A program made the position numbers and the translations under genes. A stretch of 10,262 nucleotides of DNA, from positions 1-10,262 of the forward strand of contig JAQUSM010000025.1 in NCBI GenBank assembly GCA_028715095.1, in the 5' to 3' direction. This DNA comes from Candidatus Omnitrophota bacterium. Its GTDB lineage: Bacteria > Omnitrophota > Gorgyraeia > Gygaellales > Profunditerraquicolaceae. Each line of letters begins with the position of its first letter. Positions within the stretch are counted from its first letter, which is position 1. Of this stretch, positions 1-5,358 are shown piece after piece. A model generated the notes under the pieces. It saw only the letters and a list, made by a program, of their open reading frames with translations, was not told the DNA's origin and did not search any database.

Positions 1-25
1 CACTGCTACGCACTAATTCTTTCAC
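1..25 (-). CDS. Possible start of the next gene downstream of pheA (partial)
   Basis: Six bases after the pheA stop codon there is a GTG at 25-23 that opens a frame running off the window edge and reading V-K-E-L-V-R-S-S. Upstream, GGAG and GAGG stretches inside the end of pheA could serve as ribosome-binding sequence, though the nearer one is only about 4 nt from the GTG. A tight junction like this fits the compact packing of the other genes here. The residues are too few to name a family; a start of this kind occurs in some histidinol-phosphate aminotransferases, but that is only a guess. Confidence 0.35.
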
Positions 26-31
26 TTTACC

Positions 32-1093
32 TCATTCTCCTATAGGATAAGAACCCAATATTTTTAAATATGTGCATCTGCGCTCCAACTCTTTTAACGC
101 CTTTTTAATTTTATGGTCATCTTGATGCCCTGAGATATCAACAAAAAAATAATATTCCCAGGCCTTCTTTTTTGACGGCCGGGACTCGATCTTTGTGAGG
201 TTAACCCCATATTTACGAAAAGGCAAAAGCATCTCATATAAAGCGCCTACGTGGTCTTTAATTGAAAAAAGCAAAGAAGTCTTATCATGGCCTGTACGGG
301 CTGCAACATTTTTGCCTACCACCAGGAAACGGGTGGCATTTTGCAGGGAATCCTGGATGCCGCAAGCCAGCACCTTTAATCCGTACACTTTAGAAGCCAA
401 GAGGGATGCGATGGCTGCGCTGTTTTTCCCTTTTCTTGCCAGTTCAGCCGCACGGGTAGTACTGGAGACATCTATCAGTTCAGCATTTGGCAAATTCTTT
501 TGCAGCCAGATGCGGCATTGGCCAAAAACCTGGGGATTGGAATAAATCTTATGGATTTTATCCTTCGGGCAATTTGCTAACAAATTATGCGATACATTCA
601 AGATAACCTGCGAACAAATCTTCAGGTCAGAATCCACCAGCATGTCTAAAGTATGCGTCACCGCCCCTTCAATAGAATTTTCCACAGGCACAACTCCGTA
701 ATCCGCCGCGCCCCTTTCTACCTCCAGGAACACTTCAGGTATGCTTCCGCAGGCAACATAACTCATCTGCGAGCCAAACCTTTTTAAAGCCGCCAGGTTA
801 CTGAAAGAGGCCTGCGGCCCCATATAGGCAACTTTTAAAAGTTTCTCCAGGGCAAGGCTGGCGGACATAATCTCGCGGTATATTGCCTCAAGCGCGCTCT
901 TTTTCAGAGGCCCCTTATTTAAGCTGGAGATTCTGCGCAAAACCTGCATCTCTCTTTCAGGCGAATATATGCATTTGCCGGTATCAATCTTTTCCTTACC
1001 GATATCCTTGGTTGTTTCAGCACGCAAATTCAATAAATTGATTAGTTTCCGGTCAAGCATATCAATCTTCTTACGCATTTTGTCCAGGGACAT
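32..1093 (-). CDS. pheA: Bifunctional chorismate mutase / prephenate dehydratase (P-protein)
   Basis: This cytosolic enzyme converts chorismate to prephenate and then to phenylpyruvate, the committed steps of phenylalanine synthesis. From the ATG at 1093 it has 353 residues. An AroQ-type chorismate mutase helical domain covers about 1-85, with R7, R24, K35, R47 and E48 at places matching the E. coli active-site pattern. Prephenate dehydratase follows at about 88-263, with GPQASFSNLAA, VPVENSIEGAV and the TRF motif at 254-256. A C-terminal ACT domain at about 271-350 has GALYE (283-287) and ESRPSK (303-308), the phenylalanine-binding signatures, so feedback inhibition is expected. I chose this start over the longer open frame (to 1192) because GGAGG lies 6 nt upstream and the mutase domain begins here; the extra 33 residues would lie entirely in scpB. 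The gene overlaps the end of scpB by 23 nt, suggesting coupled translation. Confidence 0.95.
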   Translation of the reverse strand: MSLDKMRKKIDMLDRKLINLLNLRAETTKDIGKEKIDTGKCIYSPEREMQVLRRISSLNKGPLKKSALEAIYREIMSASLALEKLLKVAYMGPQASFSNLAALKRFGSQMSYVACGSIPEVFLEVERGAADYGVVPVENSIEGAVTHTLDMLVDSDLKICSQVILNVSHNLLANCPKDKIHKIYSNPQVFGQCRIWLQKNLPNAELIDVSSTTRAAELARKGKNSAAIASLLASKVYGLKVLACGIQDSLQNATRFLVVGKNVAARTGHDKTSLLFSIKDHVGALYEMLLPFRKYGVNLTKIESRPSKKKAWEYYFFVDISGHQDDHKIKKALKELERRCTYLKILGSYPIGE

Positions 1094-1679
1094 TTTTAGC
1101 CTCCAGATTTTCTTCGGGTATCGGTTCAATATCGGCTTTTGCTTCCATTTCTTTTGCCATGGCGCTAAATTCATCCATCTTAGGAAGGTCATCTAAAGAT
1201 TTTAAGCCGAAATGTTCTAAAAACTGCCGGGTTGTGCCATAAACAAAAGGCCTGCCGGGGATCTTTTTCCTCCCGCAGATACGAATTAAATTCTTGTCCA
1301 GCAGGCTTTTCATTACGCCATCGACGTTTACATTCCTTAAGGATTCAATTTCAGCCCTGGTCAGCGGTTGTTTATAAGCGATAATCGCCAGGCTTTCAAG
1401 AGCAGGCTTGGATAATTTATCGCTGAACCGGCATTTAAAAAGCTTCTTTAAGAATGGCGCAAAAACAGTAGAGGTAATCATTTGAAACCCTCCGGCAATT
1501 TCAACTATACGCAGCCCCCGGTTTTGGGCTTCGTATTCTGTTTTCAACTCATCAATATTCTTGCGCACACCGGCTGCCTCCTGGATACCCAGGACTTTCT
1601 TTATTTGCTCTATAGTCAAGGGCTTATCCGATGCGAAAATCAAGGCTTCTATGGCTGATTTTAAATTATTCTCTTCCAT
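1071..1679 (-). CDS. scpB: Segregation and condensation protein B
   Basis: ScpB binds ScpA and, through it, the SMC ATPase in the bacterial condensin-like complex that compacts and separates chromosomes. The 202-residue product has the expected two winged-helix domains: the first at about 4-85 (EALIFASDKPLTIEQI) and the second at about 88-165. The second carries the family hallmarks LESLAIIAYKQPLTRAEIE, GRPFVYGTT and FLEHFGLKSLDDLP. One small oddity is N116 where most ScpB proteins have G in the RGV turn. The tail after residue 168 is acidic, low in complexity and likely disordered. The start codon is 4 nt after the ruvA stop with no strong ribosome-binding site, only AAAGGCG further upstream, so translation is probably coupled to ruvA. 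The usual partner gene scpA is not adjacent. Confidence 0.95.
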   Translation of the reverse strand: MEENNLKSAIEALIFASDKPLTIEQIKKVLGIQEAAGVRKNIDELKTEYEAQNRGLRIVEIAGGFQMITSTVFAPFLKKLFKCRFSDKLSKPALESLAIIAYKQPLTRAEIESLRNVNVDGVMKSLLDKNLIRICGRKKIPGRPFVYGTTRQFLEHFGLKSLDDLPKMDEFSAMAKEMEAKADIEPIPEENLEAKNVPGQNA

Positions 1680-1683
1680 ATTA

Positions 1684-2307
1684 TTATTTTATGCGCCTTT
1701 GTTTATAAACCAGATTCAACAATTCTTCCGTAGTAGCAACCTGTGTATTTAATTCCAGGACTTTTTTAATCATGCTTGCAGCTTCTGCCCTTTTATATTC
1801 CAATTGCAACAATACATCTAAAGCCTCTTCAGATATATCCTTTGCCGCGGATTTTACCTGCGTATCGCGGTCCTGGATCAAGCCAAATTTACCTACCTTG
1901 TTCTGTAACTTAGCCACAATTTCCTTAGCCCTCTGTTCGCCTATGCCGGGAAGGGATTTAAGAAAGGCTAAATCCCCTTCGTCAATCGCCCTGGCAATCG
2001 ATGAGATGGGCTTATTCAGCGCTTTTAGCGCCGCGCGCGGGCCTATGCCTGAGACAGTAATAAAAACTTCAAAGAAATCCTTTTCTACCTGGTTTAAGAA
2101 TCCGATCAGTATCGGCAGGCTCTTTGCCTGATCTACCTGGTAATAATGGTAGGTCAGCAAGGTAATTTTGCCATCGGAGCCGCATGACTCATCAATGCGC
2201 TGCATAACACAGGCAGGGATAAGCACGTCATAACCCATCCCACCCAAGTCCAAAACTAAGCAATTGGCCCCTTTTTCCGAGATCTTGCCGGTTATTCTAG
2301 AGATCAT
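1684..2307 (-). CDS. ruvA: Holliday junction branch migration protein RuvA
   Basis: RuvA binds four-way DNA junctions as a tetramer and loads the RuvB motor for branch migration. At 207 residues it has normal length. An OB-fold domain occupies about 1-65 (MISRITGKISEK). Two helix-hairpin-helix motifs follow, VSGIGPRAA (85-93) and LPGIGEQRA (119-127). The C-terminal RuvB-contact domain is at about 158-205 (EEALDVLLQLEYKRAEA). The segment before the GF at 69-70 normally reads V-R-E-D-A-x-x-L-Y-G-F and supplies the acidic pin; here it is two residues longer, VDQAKSLPILIGF, and keeps only one acidic residue (D59). The start overlaps the ruvC stop in an ATGA, so the two are translationally coupled. 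ruvB, often next in line, is replaced by scpB. Confidence 0.93.
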   Translation of the reverse strand: MISRITGKISEKGANCLVLDLGGMGYDVLIPACVMQRIDESCGSDGKITLLTYHYYQVDQAKSLPILIGFLNQVEKDFFEVFITVSGIGPRAALKALNKPISSIARAIDEGDLAFLKSLPGIGEQRAKEIVAKLQNKVGKFGLIQDRDTQVKSAAKDISEEALDVLLQLEYKRAEAASMIKKVLELNTQVATTEELLNLVYKQRRIK

Positions 2308-2786
2308 ATTCTTGACTTCATAATATAACTATGCGCTATAGCCAAGGCTAAGGCGTCAGTAACGTCCATATAGGAGGGTAATATTTTTAACCCTAAAGTA
2401 TTGGCAACCATCCTCTGGACCTGCGCCTTGGAAGCTAAGCCTTTGCCTACTATCGCTTTCTTTATGCGGGTAGCGCTATATTCAAAAAAAGGAATCCTCT
2501 TGCTTGCCGCCGCCAGGCAAATAACCCCCCTAGCCTGGCCTAAAATATAAGATGTCGTGGGATGCCGGTAATGCGAATATATTTTCTCAAGTACCAGGCA
2601 ATGCGGAGTTGTATCATCAATTAATTTAATAATCCCGCGGTATATTTTATCCAGCCGCTTTGAAATATCCTCTTTTGCCTGAGTCTGGATTATTCCCGCT
2701 TCAACTAAAACTAAACAATTTCCTTTTACCTGAATCACGCCATAGCCGGTAGTAGCTAAAGCGGGGTCGACCCCTAAAATAATCAT
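2304..2786 (-). CDS. ruvC: Crossover junction endodeoxyribonuclease RuvC
   Basis: RuvC is the Holliday-junction resolvase that makes paired nicks in recombination intermediates handled by RuvAB. The 160-residue protein shows the RNase H-like fold with all four metal-binding acids: D7 in LGVDPALATTGYG, E67 in LVLEKIY, and D141 and D144 in MDVTDALALAIAH. The helical LGQARGV segment (82-88) is present, and Y70 occupies the position of the junction-stacking aromatic F69 of the E. coli enzyme. Length is typical, about 160-175 in the family. The gene overlaps yebC upstream and ruvA downstream, each by the 4-nt ATGA arrangement. The yebC-ruvC-ruvA order is common in bacteria and supports the call. 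Confidence 0.95.
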   Translation of the reverse strand: MIILGVDPALATTGYGVIQVKGNCLVLVEAGIIQTQAKEDISKRLDKIYRGIIKLIDDTTPHCLVLEKIYSHYRHPTTSYILGQARGVICLAAASKRIPFFEYSATRIKKAIVGKGLASKAQVQRMVANTLGLKILPSYMDVTDALALAIAHSYIMKSRI

Positions 2787-3538
2787 CCTTCAGAAGCAAC
2801 CTCATTCATAATTTCATCAGGGATATCAAAATTAGCATAAACCTGCTGCACATCATCATGTTCTTCCAGGGCCTCCACTAAAGCCAATACCTGCCTTGCC
2901 TCGTGCCCTGCAACCTTCACAGTGGAAGACGGGATCATGGTTAATTCCGCATCCTCCCATTTAACGCCCTTATCCTGGAGGGCCTGTTTAACCTTTTCAA
3001 GATCCTGGACAGAAGTATAAATTTCATAGAAGTTATCTTCATGTTTCATATCTTCCGCTCCGGCATCCAGAACAATATTCATAAGTTCATCTTCCTTGAT
3101 CTTGTCCTTGGCCACGGAAATATATCCTTTTTGGGTAAACATCCAGCTGACCGAGCCTGCCCCGGCCATGTTGCCCCCTCTTTTTGACATAATATTACGC
3201 AGTTCGGCGGTAGAACGATTTTTGTTATCGGTAAGCGAATCAATCAAAATCGCGACTCCCCCCGGGCCATAAGCCTCATACATTACCGACTCATAAACAA
3301 CGCCGGGAAGCTCACCGGTTCCCCGCTTAATCGCCATCTTCACATTATCCGAAGGCATATTTGCTTCTTTGGCCTTCTGCATTATCGCGCGCAGGCGGGG
3401 ATTAGTATCGGGGTTTCCTCCGCCATCCCTGGCTACTACAACAAGTTCCTTGATGATTTTAGTGAAAGTTGCCCCTCTCTTGGCATCAGCTATGCCTTTC
3501 TTGCCTTTATTCGTCTTCCATTTTGAATGACCTGACAT
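2783..3538 (-). CDS. yebC: YebC/PmpR/TACO1 family protein
   Basis: This family was long annotated as transcriptional regulators; more recent work links YebC/TACO1 proteins to ribosomes and relief of stalling on proline-rich stretches. Which role applies here cannot be read from the sequence. The 251 residues carry the conserved start MSGHSKW, the DAKRGATFTKIIKEL segment (19-33), the GGGNPDTNPRLR loop, and the central YEAYGPGGVAILID and TDNKNRSTAELR motifs, so it is a full-length member. An unusually clear AAAGGAGG ribosome-binding site at 3551-3544 lies 5 nt before the ATG. The gene begins about 55 nt after the mature 3' end of rnpB, with no convincing terminator between, so it may be transcribed from the same promoter. 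It overlaps ruvC by 4 nt. Confidence 0.95.
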   Translation of the reverse strand: MSGHSKWKTNKGKKGIADAKRGATFTKIIKELVVVARDGGGNPDTNPRLRAIMQKAKEANMPSDNVKMAIKRGTGELPGVVYESVMYEAYGPGGVAILIDSLTDNKNRSTAELRNIMSKRGGNMAGAGSVSWMFTQKGYISVAKDKIKEDELMNIVLDAGAEDMKHEDNFYEIYTSVQDLEKVKQALQDKGVKWEDAELTMIPSSTVKVAGHEARQVLALVEALEEHDDVQQVYANFDIPDEIMNEVASEG

Positions 3539-3543
3539 AAGTT

Positions 3544-3551
3544 CCTCCTTT
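3544..3551 (-). promoter_or_regulatory. Strong ribosome-binding site of yebC
   Basis: The octamer AAAGGAGG is almost fully complementary to the 16S rRNA 3' end and lies 5 nt upstream of the yebC ATG. Most junctions in this window rely on overlap or weak sites, so this one suggests yebC begins an independently initiated translation segment after the untranslated rnpB. Confidence 0.85.
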
Positions 3552-3593
3552 AAGATTGGTATTGCGCCAGTGCGGCCTTACGGCCAATTTAAA

Positions 3594-3975
3594 GCAGACA
3601 GAATAAGCCGGGTTCTGTCTTGATGCGAATTCGCGCATCGATTAGTGGCTATTCCTCTCAATCAACGCGTTGCCGCGCCGACTTTAGCAGCTTACCCGAG
3701 ATTCTCTCCCGCGCTTTCGCGGGAAGCGCGCCGGATCAGCGCTCATCTCCTATTCTACATTGCTCCACGCAGAGATTGCCGCGTTTCACCTCGCTAGCCT
3801 TACGGCTGCTACTCGTCTCTGTGGCTCTCCCGTTAAAAAAATAACGGGCCCTCCACGATTTGTGGCGGGTATCCTCCGTATATTCGCATATACGGGACGG
3901 GGGTTACCCGTTGCGCTATCCTCCGGAGCCCGGACTTTCCTCCCTATTTACATAGGGCAGCCACATTCTGCCTGC
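3594..3975 (-). ncRNA. rnpB: RNase P RNA, bacterial type A-like
   Basis: This is the catalytic RNA that trims the 5' leader of pre-tRNAs with the RnpA protein. The conserved core is plain: GAGGAAAGTCCGGGCTCC near 3942-3925 and AGACAGAACCCGGCTTAT near 3621-3604, which together form P4. The ends were set by P1, in which 3975-3965 (GCAGGCAGAAT) pairs with 3604-3594 (ATTCTGTCTGC) over 11 bp including one G-U. P2 pairs GTGGCT (3964-3959) with AGCCAC (3650-3645). P3 is the CCCTAT/ATAGGG hairpin at 3942-3957. A CGCG-GCAA-CGCG hairpin near 3666-3677 fits P18 with its GNRA loop, and GATGCG/CGCATC at 3622-3639 fits P19. P12 is short (AGCC-GTAA-GGCT). The presumed L15 region, about 3699-3752, contains no GGU. 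The first 32 nt lie inside the rnhA reading frame. No terminator is evident after the 3' end. Confidence 0.95.
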
Positions 3976-4381
3976 TCATTATCAAAGTTTCCTTGATTAC
4001 CGCTGTTGCCAGTTTATCTGCGCAAGTATTCTTTTCGCGCGGGATATGCGTGACCAGGACTTTTTCAAAACTGCCCAGAAGACGCACTGCCCGTTCATGC
4101 AAGCCTTTTAAACCTTCATGCCTGACCTTATAAACCCCGTTTATCTGCCTGGCCAAAAGCTGGCTATCCGTATTAATTTCTAAACTCCTGGCTTTTAATA
4201 ACATGGCCTCTTCTAACGCGTATATCAGCGCGGTATATTCAGCTACGTTATTCGTAGTTTTGCCGATATAATTTGAAATGCGTTTAAGCACCTGCCCATC
4301 GCGGTAGATTACAATACCAATACCGCTGTGCCCGGGGTTTCCCTTTGAAGCCCCATCAATATAAATCTTTAAACAACTCAT
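3944..4381 (-). CDS. rnhA: Ribonuclease HI family protein
   Basis: RNase HI cuts the RNA strand of RNA-DNA hybrids such as R-loops and Okazaki primers. The 145-residue product has the four catalytic acids in the right motifs: D9 in YIDGASKGNPG, E48 in NNVAEYTAL, D72 in NTDSQLLARQ and D122 in CADKLATAAI-like CADKLATAVI. It lacks the basic protrusion of the E. coli enzyme and resembles the short Bacillus/archaeal-type proteins. The domain is complete by about residue 130; the last ten residues (from S136) are encoded by sequence that is also the 5' end of rnpB. The start overlaps the stop of the upstream zinc-ribbon gene by ATGA with no visible ribosome-binding site, so translation is likely coupled. 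Confidence 0.93.
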   Translation of the reverse strand: MSCLKIYIDGASKGNPGHSGIGIVIYRDGQVLKRISNYIGKTTNNVAEYTALIYALEEAMLLKARSLEINTDSQLLARQINGVYKVRHEGLKGLHERAVRLLGSFEKVLVTHIPREKNTCADKLATAVIKETLIMSRQNVAALCK

Positions 4382-5097
4382 TCGGCAATATAAAAAATGC
4401 GGTTACAGACTTCACAGGTAACGATATGCTCATACATTTTGATTAAATTAATTACCTGGGGGGGCACTAACATATGGCAGCCGCCGCAGGAGTTATCTAC
4501 AACCGTAACTATCGCCAAGCCGTCCCGGCTGGAAAGTATCTTTTCATACTCAGCCAGCATCTTAGGGTCTATTCCCGGAGCAATTTGTTTTCTTTGCGCC
4601 TGCAACTGGTTCAAGCGTTCATCAATCTCTTTTATGCGCAGCTCTATATCTTTCTTTTTATCCAGAAAAACCTTCTCCTCTGATTTTAACTTAATATTCT
4701 CCTGGTCAATCTGAGCTTTTATTTTATCTGAATCCTCAAACGATATAAGAATCTTCTCCTCAATCAAAGAACCGTCAGCCTTGGTGTCGGCGATCTGTTG
4801 TAACATAGTCTGAAACTCTTTGTTGGTTTTTAAAGAATACAGCTGGCCTTGCAGCTTTTTTACTGCTTCGGCATTGGAGGCAAGCTCCAATTCCTTCTCC
4901 TTGCGCTGTTTTTGCAGTTCCAGGGAATTCTTCTCGAGGAGAGACAAATTAAGTTTTTTAGCTTCAAAGGCCTCTTCTATTGACTTAATCTCCAGAGGCT
5001 TGGCTTCTTTCTCATTTTTTAAAGCATAGATCTGGCTGTCAACTTCCTGTAATTTAACCAAACCGATAATCTGTGTTTTTAAATCAACTGTGGCCAA
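4378..5097 (-). CDS. Coiled-coil protein with C-terminal zinc ribbon (DUF164/CT398-like)
   Basis: About 239 residues. Most of the protein, roughly 10-180, is a charged heptad-like coiled coil rich in K, E, L and Q. It ends in a C4 zinc ribbon with C204, C207, C228 and C231 (CGGC and CEVC). This architecture matches the DUF164 family, whose chlamydial member CT398 is a coiled-coil hairpin reported to contact sigma-54 and secretion-related partners; a function in this organism is unknown. No ATG fits the N-terminus. I place the start at the TTG at 5097 because AGGAGG (5107-5102) lies 4 nt before it; the earlier TTG at 5112 would precede that site. The leader between the tRNA-Val gene and this start is only about 31 nt, so the mRNA probably arises by processing behind the tRNA. 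It overlaps rnhA by 4 nt. Confidence 0.85.
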   Translation of the reverse strand: MATVDLKTQIIGLVKLQEVDSQIYALKNEKEAKPLEIKSIEEAFEAKKLNLSLLEKNSLELQKQRKEKELELASNAEAVKKLQGQLYSLKTNKEFQTMLQQIADTKADGSLIEEKILISFEDSDKIKAQIDQENIKLKSEEKVFLDKKKDIELRIKEIDERLNQLQAQRKQIAPGIDPKMLAEYEKILSSRDGLAIVTVVDNSCGGCHMLVPPQVINLIKMYEHIVTCEVCNRIFYIAE

Positions 5098-5101
5098 CTT
5101 G

Positions 5102-5107
5102 CCTCCT
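5102..5107 (-). promoter_or_regulatory. Ribosome-binding site deciding the TTG start of the DUF164 gene
   Basis: AGGAGG, spaced 4 nt before TTG at 5097-5095. The longest open frame would start at TTG 5112, but that codon sits upstream of this site, so the shorter start is preferred. Confidence 0.65.
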
Positions 5108-5128
5108 GACAAATTACTCTATTTAATT

Positions 5129-5202
5129 TGGGCGCAATAGGACTCGGACCTATGACCTCTACAATGTGAATGTAGCGCTCTAACCAACTGAGCTATGCGC
5201 CC
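5129..5202 (-). tRNA. tRNA-Val (anticodon CAC)
   Basis: A 74-nt cloverleaf. The acceptor stem GGGCGCA pairs with TGCGCCC and the discriminator base is A. The D arm is GCTC/GAGC. The anticodon stem CTACA/TGTAG is perfect, with loop TTCACAT, giving anticodon CAC for the valine codon GUG. The T stem ATAGG/CCTAT is also perfect. The CCA end is not encoded, since AATTAA follows, so a CCA-adding enzyme is needed. The T loop reads TCCGAGT rather than TTCGAGT: position 55, almost always U (pseudouridine), is C. Otherwise the fold looks functional. The gene lies 23 nt after the CAU tRNA and presumably shares its transcript. Confidence 0.93.
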
Positions 5203-5225
5203 GCTATCCCATAATAAATCTCAAC

Positions 5226-5299
5226 TGGGCCCACAGGGACTCGAACCCCGGACCAATTGATTATGAGTCAACTGCTCTAACCGACTGAGCTATGGGCCC
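5226..5299 (-). tRNA. tRNA with anticodon CAU (tRNA-Ile2 favoured, elongator Met possible)
   Basis: A 74-nt cloverleaf. The acceptor stem GGGCCCA pairs with TGGGCCC, the discriminator base is A, and no CCA is encoded. The anticodon stem GTTGA/TCAAT includes one G-U pair and the loop is CTCATAA. The T arm is canonical with loop TTCGAGT. It lacks initiator-tRNA features: the first acceptor pair is matched, and there is no run of three G-C pairs next to the anticodon loop. C4-G69 and C5-G68 match the pairs that TilS recognises in known tRNA-Ile2, which points to a lysidine-modified isoleucine tRNA reading AUA. This is inference from few positions, so elongator methionine remains possible. Confidence 0.9.
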
Positions 5300-5316
5300 T
5301 TAAAAAATAATACTAT

Positions 5317-5345
5317 ATATTACTATTTTTAGCGGATTTTAGCAA
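5317..5345 (-). promoter_or_regulatory. Probable sigma-70 promoter of the tRNA pair and downstream genes
   Basis: TTGCTA at 5345-5340 and TAATAT at 5322-5317 are separated by exactly 17 nt and resemble the -35 and -10 consensus (4 of 6 bases each). Transcription would start near 5310, about 11 nt before the first tRNA. The sequence lies in the only AT-rich gap between the signalling gene and the tRNAs, where a promoter is expected. Confidence 0.6.
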
Positions 5346-5358
5346 GATAAAAAAGGGA

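Noticed and set aside
1094..1192. N-terminal extension of pheA by 33 residues
   Set aside because: It lies wholly within scpB, adds no conserved sequence before the chorismate mutase domain, and the ATG at 1093 has a good GGAGG at the right distance.
3574..3585. GGCC-GTAA-GGCC hairpin after rnpB as a terminator
   Set aside because: The stem is only 4 bp and no T tract follows on the minus strand.
3832..3851. Hairpin with a run of seven T inside rnpB as a terminator
   Set aside because: The T run forms the loop of a CCCGTTA/TAACGGG hairpin rather than following a stem, and conserved rnpB core continues on both sides.
3978..3983. GATAAT as a -10 element of a dedicated rnpB promoter
   Set aside because: No convincing -35 lies 16-18 nt upstream, and a start 7 nt downstream would cut into the P1 helix. 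It cannot be excluded, but I do not call it.
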